Of a stretch of DNA of 64,000 nt, positions 12,883 through 26,400 are shown piece by piece; the stretch's first letter is position 1; the number at the start of each line of letters is the position of its first letter. Under the pieces are notes generated by a model that worked only from the letters and a program-made list of their open reading frames with translations, did not search any database and had not been told where the DNA came from. A program made the position numbers and the translations under genes. This DNA is from Mytilus galloprovincialis (taxonomy: Eukaryota; Mollusca; Bivalvia; Mytilida; Mytilidae), in the NCBI RefSeq assembly GCF_965363235.1, contig NC_134841.1:53837078-53901077 (forward strand), given 5' to 3'.

Positions 12883-13312
12883 GAATTGGATTACCTCCCT
12901 TAAACTCCTTTTAAATTGTATAAATTGTCATTTAACCAGGAAACCCCTTGTTTTCCCCTTTTTTTACCCTATTTGCTATATGATTAGAGCCATAACCCCC
13001 CTCCCCCCCCCTTTTGTGGTATAATTTTAGAGAGATTTATACACTTAAACATAAGTTATTGACTGAAAACTACAAAAATGCTTATCTAGGTCCCTTTTTT
13101 TGGCCCCTAATTCCTAAACGTTTGGGACCATAACCCCCAAAATCAATCCCAACCTTTCTTTTGTAGTTATAAACATTGTGATAAAAAAAATTTGATTTCA
13201 ATTTACTTATACTAAAGTTATTATCCGTCCTGTCTTCGGACGACGCATCGACAACAACGACGTGATACCAATATACAACAATTTTTTTCTTTATTTTTTG
13301 CGGTTGTATAAA
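12883..13312. repeat. R-D repeat, headless copy
   Basis: It runs from GGATTACCTCCCTTAAACTC through CCATAACCCCCC to GCGGTTGTATAAAAATA. Confidence 0.6.
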
Positions 13313-14097
13313 AATAACTTAATTACATTGTTTACACAAGTTCCCATTTCGCCTTAGTTTAATCATTTTTACCTGAAAATTTGTACTAAGACCAAATGGG
13401 ATTAATTTAATATAATGATTTTGACAGTTTTGGCGAAATGAGAATAAGCTGACTGAAGCAAGGACTTGTATACTAAGACAAATCCTCATCTGAAGTAATA
13501 GGTGAAAATACAAACATGCATCTTTATTAAACTATCAGTTATAAATGTTTGTCCAACATATCTGTCGGGAAAAAAAATCATGAACAGATTATTGTATGCT
13601 TTACTTTTATTACTATTACTATATCAGAAATTCTCAAAAATATAAATCATACATGTTAATCACTTCTCTTTCTGAATTATAAGTTGGTAAATAGTACCTC
13701 AAAAGTTGTCAATGGGCTTTACATCGCTTTATAAGTTGATGAACGAACAAGACTTAAAATGAGATTAATACACTCCCCCCTCCCAGTATGCAAAAAGACT
13801 TGAACCACGTCACAGAAGTCAGGAAGTTCAAAAATAAATAAAATTATTAATAATTTCCCATTGTCTTCTTAATTAGTGTTCATATGCAGATAAAACTTTG
13901 TGAATATGGTTTTTTTTATGGTATTATGAACATAGTAAGATGATTAGTAAAGAATCGTGAATTTTCCCTTTAAGTCTTTCTATACCTAAATACAAAATAT
14001 AACCTACAAAATAAAAAAAACATAAAAGGGAAGTTATTTATGAAAGAGGAAGCATAACAAATCAATGGTAAAACATATCTGTCACATTATAAAAATT

Positions 14098-14466
14098 TTA
14101 ATCACAACATTTTTCGAGATGTTCTCTAGTTTCCTGATCATGACCTAGTTCGAAACTGTGATCACACCTTGGACAATGAGTTAAATTGATATCTTCTACT
14201 TTCCTCATAGCAATTTCAAGCGCTAATTCAGTGTCACTGTCCACAGAGTTGAAGTCATTTAAATCAGGAACAGTATCTAATAAATTATCTGGGTCTGTAT
14301 CCGGTTTTTCAACTTTTAATTTTGTGGCTAGATTAGTTCCTTCCTTGTTCGTTTTGTCTTGTTTTGACGTGTGGGCAGAATCAGTTTGTATAGCATCAAC
14401 AACATTGAACATATCATAAACATTTTCTTCCCTTCTTCTCATTGGACCTCTAGCTGCTAGCTGAGA
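14098..14466 (-). CDS. TNIP2: TNIP2-like exon 7 (acidic linker and CCHC zinc finger, residues 445-566)
   Basis: The acceptor TAATTTCAG precedes TCT CAG CTA; the frame closes with TAA at 14098-14100. The exon encodes a basic patch (MRRREEN), a polar and acidic linker rich in Asp and Leu, and the finger THCPRCDHSFELGHDQETRE followed by HLEKCCD. C-x2-C-x14-H-x3-C ends two residues from the C-terminus (H-x4-C if the next Cys is the ligand), as in ABIN-2. A 5.8-kb intron separates it from exon 6. Confidence 0.87.
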   Translation of the reverse strand, partial: SQLAARGPMRRREENVYDMFNVVDAIQTDSAHTSKQDKTNKEGTNLATKLKVEKPDTDPDNLLDTVPDLNDFNSVDSDTELALEIAMRKVEDINLTHCPRCDHSFELGHDQETREHLEKCCD

Positions 14467-17400
14467 CTGAAATTAAATGTACAAAATATAAAAAAAGACC
14501 CAATATATTGCTTCACTGAGCACAATGGTCCAACCCTGCACAAATTTGGGCAAAAATTGACACAATATTCGCGCTTGATACAGGTCTAAATTTGGATTGT
14601 AATAAAATATTTGACACATAATAGGTTTCTGACACAGAATAACTAGTAAAAAAAATAGAAATGGTTAAATGATTTGAATTTTATATATTTCTTTTTTTTT
14701 TGCTTTTGTGCAATACACTATGCTGTTGCAAATTGACCCCCAAAATAAAATTATTTGAAGAAATTTTCTTTTTTATTTCTGAAATCTAAAATGAGAAAAA
14801 AATCAATCACGACCTTCCTTTTGTGGTTATAAACCTTGTGTTAAAATTTCAAAGATTTCTATTCACTTATACTAAAGTTATTGTCCAGAAACAAACTGTC
14901 TTCGCATGATGACGACATGATACCAATATACAACTGCAAATTTTTTAGCGGTTGTATTACAAAATGACAAAAACCAGGCGCTCCGCAGGGCACAGCTTTA
15001 TACGACCGCAGAAGTCGAACCCCTTGCTTTTTCCCTTTTTTGCCCCTAATTCAGAAACATTTTGAGCCATAACCCCCAAAAGTCAATACTAACCATCCCT
15101 TCATGGTATGGAAACTTGTGGTTTAATTTCAGAGAGATTCATACACTTAAACATAAGTTATTGTTAGAAAACTACAAAAATGATTATTTTGGAGCCCCTT
15201 TTTTGCCCCTAATTCCTAAACTATTGGGACCATAACCCCCAATATCAATCCCAACCTTCTTTTAGTGGTATTGAACCTTTTGATAAAAAAATTATATAGA
15301 AATCCATACACTTAAATACAAGTTATTGACTGTAAACTAGGAAAATGCTTCTTTTTGGCCCCTTATTCCTACGTATTTGGGAAAATTAACCCCAAACTGA
15401 ATCCCAACCTTCCCTGTGTTATATGGAACCTTGTGGTACAATGTCAGAAAGATCCATACAGTTACACACAAGTTATTGTCAGGAAACTAGAAACAGATGC
15501 TCCGCAGGGCGCAGCTTTATACGACCGCAGAGTTCGAACCCTGAACAGTTGGGGTAAGTATGGACAACACATTTAAGCTTGATACAGCTCTGAATTTCCA
15601 TTGTGATTAAATGATTGACACAACATAGGTTTCTGACACAGAATGAATGTGGTCTAAGAACTTAAACTTAAAAACTTAAAATTTTTAAATTTGAGACATT
15701 TACCTATTATGGTCCAATATCCAAAATCTAAATACATGGTTAGATTCAGCATATCAAAGAACCCTAAGAATTCAATTTTTGATGAAATCATATAAAGTTC
15801 AATTTTGGACCCTTTAGACCTCAATGTGAACCAATTTGATAACCGGGCCCAAATATAAAAAATCTAAATACATGTTTAGATTCAGCATATCAAAGAACCC
15901 CAAGGATTCAATTTTTGTTGAAATCAAACAAAGTTTAATTTCGGACCCGGATTTGGACCAACTCGAAAACTGGGCCCATAATAAAAAATCTAAGTACATG
16001 TGTAGATTCAGCATATCAAAATCAATCCCAACCTTCCTTTTGTGGTCATAAACCTTGTGTTTAAATTTCATAGATTTCTATATACTTAAACTAAAGTTAT
16101 AGTGCGAAAACCAATGTGTCTTTGGACGACGATGACGACGCCAACATTATACCAAAATACGACCGCAAAATTTTTTGCGGTCGTATAAAAATGCTTTTTT
16201 TTGGCCCCTTTTTGGCCCATAATTCCTAGACTGTTTGCCCAATAACCCTTTAAAATAAATCCCAACGTTTTACTCATGGTGTTAAATATTGTGGTTACAA
16301 TTTCAAAACAGCTGAAATACTAATACACAACTTTTTGTCCTGAAACCAGATAAATGCTGTTTTTGGCCCCTTTGGGACCATAACCTCCAAAATCAATCCC
16401 AAGCTTCCTTTTGAGGATATAAATTTTAAACATTGTGTTAAAATTTTATTGATTTCTTTTTACTTATTTAAATTATTATCTGGAAACCATCTGTCCTGGA
16501 CGACGCTGACGATGTAATACCAATATACGACCAATTTTTTTTTAATTTTTGCGGTCGTATAAAAATCAGGACTTTAAATTAGAGGGGGGCAAGGGGTTTA
16601 ACTGTTATGCTGTTATGGGATAATTCAAATCTTTGTTATCCGTTATTCTGAAAATATATTTGCTGTTAGCTGTTATTGTATTATTCCTTGTTAGCTGTTA
16701 TAGGACTATTATTTTTATTGTTATCTGTTAACTGAGATTGTATTTGCTGTTTTTAAAACTGTTATTGAAAATTGGAATGTTAGCATTTTGATAGCCAATA
16801 TTAAGTAGAAATTGAAGAAAAACTAGAGGCTCTAAAGAGCCTGTGTCGCTCACCTTGGTCTATGTGAATATTAAACAAAGGAAGCAGATGGATTCGTGAC
16901 AAAATTGTGTTTTGGTGATGGTGATGTGTTTGTACATCTTACTTTACTCAACAGTCTTGCTGCTTACAATTATCTCTATCTATAATGAACTTGGCCCAGT
17001 AGTTTCAGTGGAAAATGTGAATAAAAATTTACAAATTTTATGAAAATTGTTAAAAATTGACTATAAAGGACAATAACTCCTTAGGGGCTCAATTGACCAT
17101 TTTAATAACCAAAATCTGCAAAATTTCCTTCAAATTACTTATTTCGGGGCAGCAACCCAACAACCGGTTGTCAGATTCATTTGAATTTCAGGGCAGATAG
17201 ATTTTCACTTGATGAACAATTTTACCCCATGTCAGATTTGCTCTAAATGCTTTGGTTTCAGAGATATAAGCCAAAATCTACATTTCACCCCTATGTTCTA
17301 TTTTTAGCCATGGCGGTCATCCTGGTTGGTTGGCAGGGTCACGCCACACATTTTTTAAACTAGATACCCCAAAGATGATTGTGGCCAAGTTTGGATTAAT

Positions 17401-20400
17401 TTGGTCAAGGAGTTTCAGAGGAGAAGATTTTTGTAATAGATAACTAAGATTTACGAAAAATGGTTAAAAAATTGACAATAAAGGGCAATAACTCCTAAAG
17501 GGGTCAACTGACCATTTCGGTCATGTTGACTTATTTGTAAATCTTACTTTGCTGAACATTATTGCTGTTTACAGTTTATCTCTATCTATAATAATATTCA
17601 AGATAATAACCAAAAACAGCAAAATATCCTTAAAATTAATAATTCAGGGGCAGCAACCCAACAACGGATTGTCTGATTCATCTGAAAATTTCAGGGCAGA
17701 TAGATCTTGACCTGATAAACAAATTGACCCCTTGTCCAGATTTGCTTTAAATGCTTTGGTTTTTGAGTTAATTGTTATAAGCCAAAAACTGCATTTTACC
17801 CCTATTTTCTATTTTTAGCCATGGTGGCCGACCAATCTTGGTTGGTTGGCGGGGTCATGCCACACATTTTTTAAACTAAATACCCAAATGATGATTGTGG
17901 CCAAGTTTGGTTTAATTTGGCCCAGTAGTTTCAGAGGAGAAGATTTTTGTAAAAGTTAACGACGACGGACGCCAAGTGATGAGAAAAGCTCACTTGGCCC
18001 TGTGGGCCAGGTGAGCTAAAAAGTAAAATCATAAAAATACTGAACTTAGAGGAAAATCAATTCGGAATGTCCATAATCACATGGCAAAATCAAATAACAA
18101 AACGCATCAAAAATGAATGGACAAGAACTGTTAGAAGTGCTACTCCCCTCTTTGTATTCACATGAAAGAGAACCCTGACAGTAAAATTTTCAAAAGCTTC
18201 ACATAGTGAAAGTTGAAGCTCAGAAATTGCTGCTGCAAATAAAGACATATTTCAACAGCTTCAATTTAATTTTTCTAAAAAATATCCTTTTAAGGATCCA
18301 ACAGCAGTTTCAATGCGGTACCCAAATTCTCCATATTCAATTATTTCACATAAGATGCAGGATTGTTGTTTTATTTGGTGTCATCCAAATTTTCACTCAG
18401 GTCAATTATTATTATGCTATCAGAATAGTCACTTGAGCCAATTTCTATCATGCTATCAGAATAGCCACTTGAGCCAGTTTCTATTACCGGTATATTATCA
18501 TAATTAACTATCAATTACATTTCCTCTGGGTATTTTTGTTTTTTATAAATAAGGGTTATTATGTGGTCATTGAATAAAAATTCTATGTTGTGCATCAATT
18601 CTATGACAAAATCTATACGAGAAAATTGCTTTTTAGAAAAAAAGTGTTCTAAATATCAAATTAATATAAGGTGGCACTGCATGGCTTCATTTTCTTGAAA
18701 AATAATTAAAAAAAACAACAAAAATTATCTATCAAATGCCCCTTATTTTCAAATATTCCTTAAACAAATACAGAAACTAGTGATTCTTTTCACTTTTAAA
18801 GTAGAAATTTGTACAAATTGTAATTTCAAACATGGATTTTTTTTTGTACAGGTTACAATTTGCATTTTTTACAAATTACAATTGTACAAAGTAAAAATAC
18901 AAATTATAATTTTACATTTTTTTTGGTACAAATCATAATTTGTACAAAATCAAAATAAGCTTGTACACAATATATATAAAAGGTGTTCCTGTTAAGGTTG
19001 TATATGGTCATATGGACCTAGGCCTATTCTCATCCTGGCCATATGTTTTCCTTTTTTGTGATATTAAGAATTGTTCAAATTTGAATTTAACATATATATG
19101 GGGATAATGTTCCATGTACCCCCATGCGTACATGTATATCAAATTCAAATCAATTATTAAAATATGTAAAAGGAAAGCATATGACCAAGGATACCTGATG
19201 AGGATCATAATTAAATTGAATATATATGTCTCTGTTAATGACTAGCTAGGTCCATACAACCAGTTATAATTATAATAAAATCTACTGTATTGGTCCTGGA
19301 CTGGACTTATTTCAAGATTTCATTACTGTTATCTGTTATTGTCCCTTTTCAATTCCTTGTTATCTGTTTTAAGCTAAATCAATTTACTGTTTTGCTGTTA
19401 TTGGAACCCCCCTTGCCCCTCTCAAAATTAGGTACAGGTTTTTCAATTCAATTCAATTCAATATTTATTGGAAAGAGCACAATAGAGGAGTGATCCAAAT
19501 ACAGACAATACTATATTTAAACATCATATAAATGATATGATCCATGTAACAACAAGTCACAAGTAAATTCCATGTATATCATAACATTCAAAATTTCTAG
19601 TGATACCATACACATATAAAGTATGAATTCTAAATTTTCTTAATTTTACTTAAAACACTATCACCTATATAAGATATGTGTGTGTATGCACAAACTATTA
19701 TAAAGAATTATTATCAGATGAAACAGTATTGTGGTCTCTCAAATCAAGAGCTTCTTCAATATACATACAATTCTTTAGAAGTTTCGATCAAATACATGCT
19801 TGTGATGGTCCTTTTAATTCTGTTGACAGTTATGATTTTTCTACTCTCTAAACTACATTTCCACACTTCACACATTTCAAGAAAAAGCTTTCATATTTAA
19901 TTAAATGGCCTTTAGAAACAATCTAATTGCAAATTTATTTGATGTTACTCGTTTAAACATGTTAAAGCTTTTTTTTCTGTAAAATCAATTCTTAAAACAC
20001 TGTAAAAATGATCATTCTGATCAGAGGTGGATTTAGAGTTTTTTTTAAGGGGGCCGGGCCCCCCTTTTGTGAAAAAATTTGGTTGATTATATAGGGAATA
20101 ACTAAAGCATGACTGCAGCAGGTCCCCTCTCAGGCAGTCAATGGGCCCCCTCTTATGAAAATTTCTAGATCCACCACTGCTGATTGATATAGTGGTATTG
20201 TCACTAAGTGCGTTGGAATGAACAGTGGTATAGCAAACATTGAATTCCCTCACAAAATGTTATCACACACTATAGTGTGAATCACATTATCCAAAAGCTA
20301 CTCACTTCTCTATTATACTGTCCCTGAAGGTTGAAACCTCCATATGATTCAGGTGAGCTTGGGTTTCTTGGTTCGAACAAACTTTGATGAGGTAGTCGTC

Positions 20401-23400
20401 CATCATCTGGCCTCTACAATAAATAAAAGTCACTATTTAAAGCATTTATCTGTTAACTTATTTCTTGATAGTGCTAATTTCTTGATAGTGCTAATTTATT
20501 TATTGAACCTTTTGTAAAAATTTATAGAGATCCATTTACTTAAACTAAAGTTATTGTCTGGAAACTAAATGCATCTTCGGACGACGACGCAGACAAAATG
20601 ATAGCATTATTTGACGCAAAAAAAATTCTCGGTGTTATAAAAAATACTTCTATAGAAATAAACAATATACGACCAAAACATTTTCAATTTTTGCGGTTGT
20701 ATAAAAATGTGGTACGATTGCCAATGAGACAACTATCAACCACATACCAAATGAAGTAGAATTTTAAAAATTATTTGTGACTGTATGGAATTCAACAATG
20801 AGCAAAACCCATACCACATAGTACTGTAATTGGATAAAACATTTGTTTTTTTATTTTCATTTGAAGATTTTTTGCTTTTGCACAATACTGTGCAATTGAA
20901 GAGTTTTTGCTGCTATTGCGCAATACTGTTCAATTGAAGATTTTTTGCTATTGCACATTACTGTGCATTTGAAGATTTCTTGCTATTGTGCAATACTGTG
21001 CAATTGATGATTTCTTGCTATTGTGCAATACTGTGACTGTAATTGAAAATTTCTTGCTATTGTGCACTACTGTGACTGTAATTGAAGAGGTTTTGCTATT
21101 GTGCGATACTTTGCAATTGAAGATTTCTTGCTATTGCCCAACACTGTGTAATTGAAAATTTCTTGCTACTGGTATTGCAAAATACTATGCAATTGAAGAT
21201 TTCTTGCTACGTGTATTACACAATACTGTGTAATTGAAGATTTCTTGCTATTGCTAAATACTGTGCAATTTCAGATTGCTTGCAATATTTAAGGATGTAT
21301 TCTTTTGACTTTTCAGTCTCATTCAGTCTTGTTAAAATCTCGTTCTTGAATTATTTTCAAAACATGTGATACAAGTGGAAAATATGAATGCATTTTAAAA
21401 ATATCATAATCAAACCTAACTCTGTGAAATAATTGTGTACTTACAATATATGGTTTTTGAGTAATCCAGTTTTCAAATTATACGACCAATCAAGTCAGTT
21501 TTTTTAGCCAAAATTTGAGAAAATGGATTAGGGATACAAGAAATGATTTTACAAGAATCATGTACATCCCATATCATTTTGGTCTTTTCAAATTTCTTAG
21601 ATATGTATTTTTTCAATAATTTATAACAAACAAAAAAAATTCTTAAAATTGAGAAAAATCACAAAAATACAAAATTGACAACATGGTAAATTTTACACAA
21701 AAAAGCAAATCTATAGTTTTTTTAAGTAAAATTTATTCAGATTGGTCCATTCCATCTTTATAGAAAGTATGAAAAAAAGTTTAATTGTGGAACTGTGATT
21801 TTTTTCACGATAAAAGCCCCAAAATAGGTAAAAAACGTTGAAAATGGGAAAATCATCAAAATTGAGCATTTTCAAAGGGACGTAGCAAAAAAAGAAGTGC
21901 ACCACCATATGATTTTTTCTTCACCAAATTTTTTGTTACAGTCTTATAAACCCAAAAATCAGGTTAAGCAAAAACGTTTAATTCTAGAAATTTTTGGCTC
22001 CTCAGAGGTGTACATCCTTCAGCAATACTGTGCAAATTTATGAATTAAACTATTAGTAAACAGTATTCATATTATTTTTTTTAATTTAAACACAAGCTTG
22101 CTATATCATCTATATTTTTGTTTTCAAACAAAATCTATTAAATAAGAATAAAAAATGTACCATTCTTTTATACTGAGAGACTTCAGCTTCCAGTTCAGCC
22201 ACTCTATTTTGTGCCTTCTCTCGATCTTTTCTTTCTGATTCAAAATCTTCAGTACAGATTTGAATTTGAGCCTTCAATGCACTTATTGTCTCTACATCAC
22301 TACGTAAGTGGCCATCATCATGTCCTAAATTACCACATTCAACATCATTTTGAAGCCTCATAAGTTCAGATGACTTTTCTATGAGTTGTTGATTTCTTTC
22401 ATCTAGTTCTTCTTGGCACTGAAATATTGTCAAAGATGTTTTGTAATAATGTAATAAATGACTCTTAACTATGAAAAAATATAAATGATATCTCCATGAA
22501 ATCTCAATTTTTTTTTTAGATTTTATTTTCCCCCCTATTTGTATACATTGTGCATTGTGAATCTTGTTTTTGAGTCATTTTAATTTCAAAAGATGATGTA
22601 TTGAATATGAAACAGGCTAAAATGTCTTGCCTTCTTTACTAACCATTAATTGATATTATGTTGACAGTCCTAAATATAAAGCTTTACTACAACTAAATGT
22701 GTATCACAACAATTTAACATGATCCAAGAAAGTAAAGTCAAGGTCAGATCAACCATACTGGAAATACATGTACATACACAAAATTAAACTGGACCCCTGC
22801 TGTTGTTTCAATCTTATCTACACAAACGTGTGGAAGTATCAATCAGCGGGTGGTCAGTTAAACACAAAATATGCTTTAAATATAGATGACCTATTGCACA
22901 TGGAAGAAACAAACTAAACCAGGAGAATTCAACATCAATCAAGGGACCCACAAGGTAAGATAAACGCTGCCAGACAGACATGTACACCTTAATATCATTA
23001 CATATTTTAAATACAGTTGACCTTTTGCATTTAGTATCCAAGAAACAAACAAAACCAGGAAAACATAAGACTGACCAATAAACCATGAAAATGAGGTCAT
23101 GGTCAGATGATAATTGCCAGACAGACATATACACCTTACAATCATTTCATAAATGAAACATAGTTGACATATTGCATACAGTATTAGAAAAACAGACCAA
23201 AACACACAAACTTAAATTTTTAAAACCACTGAACCATGAAAATGATGTGAAGGTCAGATGACATATACCAGCTGGCCAATACACACCTTACAATCATTTC
23301 ATACACCAAATATAGGCGAAATATTGCTTATATATCTGAGATATGGACTTAACCACAAAAACTTAACCTTGTTCACTGATCCATGAAAGGAGGTTGAGGT

Positions 23401-26400
23401 CAAGTGAAAACTATATGCAGATACAAGTACCTTTCAAGGTATGCACATACCAAATACAGTTATCTACCTTATTACTCATACATTTTATTTAATAAGAAAG
23501 AAATCAAGAACACTAAAAATCTTTTTTTTTCAAGTAGTCACTGAACCATGAAAATAAGGTTAAGGACAATCAACATATGACAAATGAAAACTTGATAAAA
23601 TAAGGCATCTATATACAAAGTATGAAGGATTCAGGTCTTCTACCTTCTGAAATATTAAGCTTTTAAGAAGTAAATTAATGCCGCGGTGACAAATTTTGCA
23701 GACTTGACAAATAAAGCCATTATCATTATTTTAATTAATGGATAGTAAATCAGCTTGAAGGGTTCAAACCAATGATGTCTTACATCAGAGTAAGTGAGAT
23801 CAACGTCTTTGTTACTTAGATACAGTATATCATCTTGAAATATTTTCTTTGGTATGTTTGCCTAATGTCTACGAAATGAATATTATATTACTATTACATG
23901 TATTGGGAAATTAATACTAAAATAGCATTAGTTTCAGTTAATAGAATTCAAAAGTAGCAAATGACCTTTTAGTTAAGGAATGGCACTATATGTGACTAAT
24001 ATTTTTTCTGTATATGAAGGAATAACATTAAAAAAATGGTGCACACTGAATAACCAAAAAATTTGAGGTTATTTCAAATAGACAGAAACATATTACAGTC
24101 ATTACTTAAATATAATATAACTTATTTCTAAATTCCATTTTTATGGAGCAAATCATAAAAAAAAGTTGATGACATGGTCACACTACAAAATGATGTCCAC
24201 GAGAAAAAGCTTATAAACAAAAAAAAGTTTCAGCCAATCAGAAGATGTGTTACATCTAAAATTAAATTATTAAGTAATGACAGAACTGATGCTTCCTCTT
24301 ATTACCTGTTTCTTTTCACGTTCCAGTTTTTGTAGGCGCCTGCTAGCATCTTCCAAAGCAGCATTTATTGCCTGAATTCTATCAGGCTGAACATGATTTT
24401 GCTCTATTTGTTGCCAGTATCTTTCTTTTTGTGACATATATTCTTGCCATCTCTTGTTCATTTTAACTAACTGAAAATATATCATTGCACCTTATTTCAG
24501 TAAGACTCCTCCATTTAGAGTGTTGAAATTTATCAAGAGTGAGAAAAATTTATTTCAATTTGTATGAAAATAAAACAATAAGTCAAGTGAAAAACAGCAG
24601 CCATCAGGCAGCCAGCTGATCATCCAGGCTGCTGTTCTTCACTTGACTTATTGTTTTATTTTCAAACATTTTTTTTCTCACTTTTGAGAAATTACAATAA
24701 CTTTAGTTAACTTTCATATTTTCTATGGTAATTTTTTAAATTGTACAAGTCAATGCTTTAAGACTTCAGTTTGTCTTCAACATGTTCAAATCAGTATCTT
24801 GTTTACTTTCTCAAAGTAATGTGAATAAAATATCAGAAAGGCTGAGACTTATATTGGAAAATCACTATGAATGTAAATCTAACAAACCCAGTGACAGGGT
24901 TCCCATAGGGATTCTGAAAAGTATTCTTCTTATATGCTTTGTAACTGTAAAAAGTAAAATCACAAAAATACTGAACTCTGAGGAAAATTCAAAACGCAAA
25001 TTCCTAATCAAATGGCAAAATCAAAAACTCAAACACATTAAACAGATGGATAACAACTGTCATATTCCTGACTTGATTCAGGCATTTTCTTAAGTTTAAA
25101 ACATTTTAAAACGATGGATTGAACCTCAGCAGGTTTTATAGCTAGCAAAACCTCTCACTTGTATGACAGTCACATCAAATTCAATTACACTGACAACACT
25201 GTGTGAACAAAACAAACACACATAATAGGTAAAAATGTCAAAAATACAGCAGCCATTTAAACACTGTGCTAAAATCAAAACCACAAAAAAAAACCCAAAA
25301 ACAAACATGTAAGTGAGGAAATGTTACTTAATGTTAACAGATGGTAGATAAAAGCCCAACATTTGATGAAAAGTTAATGGCAAATGCAAGGTCTGATGAT
25401 CTAAATGTTGGAGTCTTTTACATCTTTATTTATATGCAATTTTTATATAGATTAGACCATTGGTTTTCCTGTTTGAATGGTTTTACACTAGTAATTTTTG
25501 AGGCCCTTTATATCTTGCTGTTCGGTGTGTGCTAAGGCTCAGTGTTAAAGGCCGCACATTGACCTATAATGGTGTACTTTTATAAATTGTTACTAGGATG
25601 GAGAGTTGTCTCATTGGCACTCATACCACATCTTCCTATATCTATCAGTTAAATAACATGACTTATTTTTTTCCAAAAGAAGTAATGAAATTATATTCTC
25701 AGAATTATCTATTACATGTTCTTTGGATATATTCAAAAATTGTCTTCTAAGACAGGCTACAACAAACATGACAAAGTCATATTGATATAAACCATTGTTA
25801 TTGTTGTTTAAATGTAACCATGTTAACTCACCTCACTTAATTTGTCTTTCAAACTAGCATTCTCCTCCTGTAACTTTTCTACATCTGTTTGACTTGACGA
25901 GATACCTCCCTGTAATAAACACAATGAGTTATCTCCCTTTATGATAAGTTAATAGACATGATGAGTTATCTCCTTGTAATAAACACAATGAGTTACCTTC
26001 CTTTATGACAAGTTAATAGACCTGATGAATTATCTCCCAGTAATAAACACAATGAGTTACCTTCCTTTATGACAAGTTAATAGACCTGATGAATTATCTC
26101 CCAGTAATAAACACAATGAGTTACCTCCCTTTATGATGAGTTATCTCCCTGTATAAGTGTAAGAACCACAGTGATTTATCTCCCTGAATAAAAAGTGAAT
26201 AATTAATGATTATGATTGACTGATTGCTGTTATCTTAATATCAACGAGCAAATATGTCATATACATTCAGGATTGAATTAAATTATATTGTTATTGGTGT
26301 ATATAGAATATTTGACTTTTGATAATATAAAGTATTTATGTCCTTAAAGGCAATTTTTAATTCATATGATGTATGTCTATTAGCAACAGAATGAGATAAG

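Noticed and set aside
14186..14419. 77-codon plus-strand frame
   Set aside because: Antisense shadow of TNIP2-like exon 7.
22814..23205. Overlapping minus-strand frames of 88 and 106 codons in intron 4
   Set aside because: They are R-C tandem units; the repetitive peptides reflect the DNA repeat.
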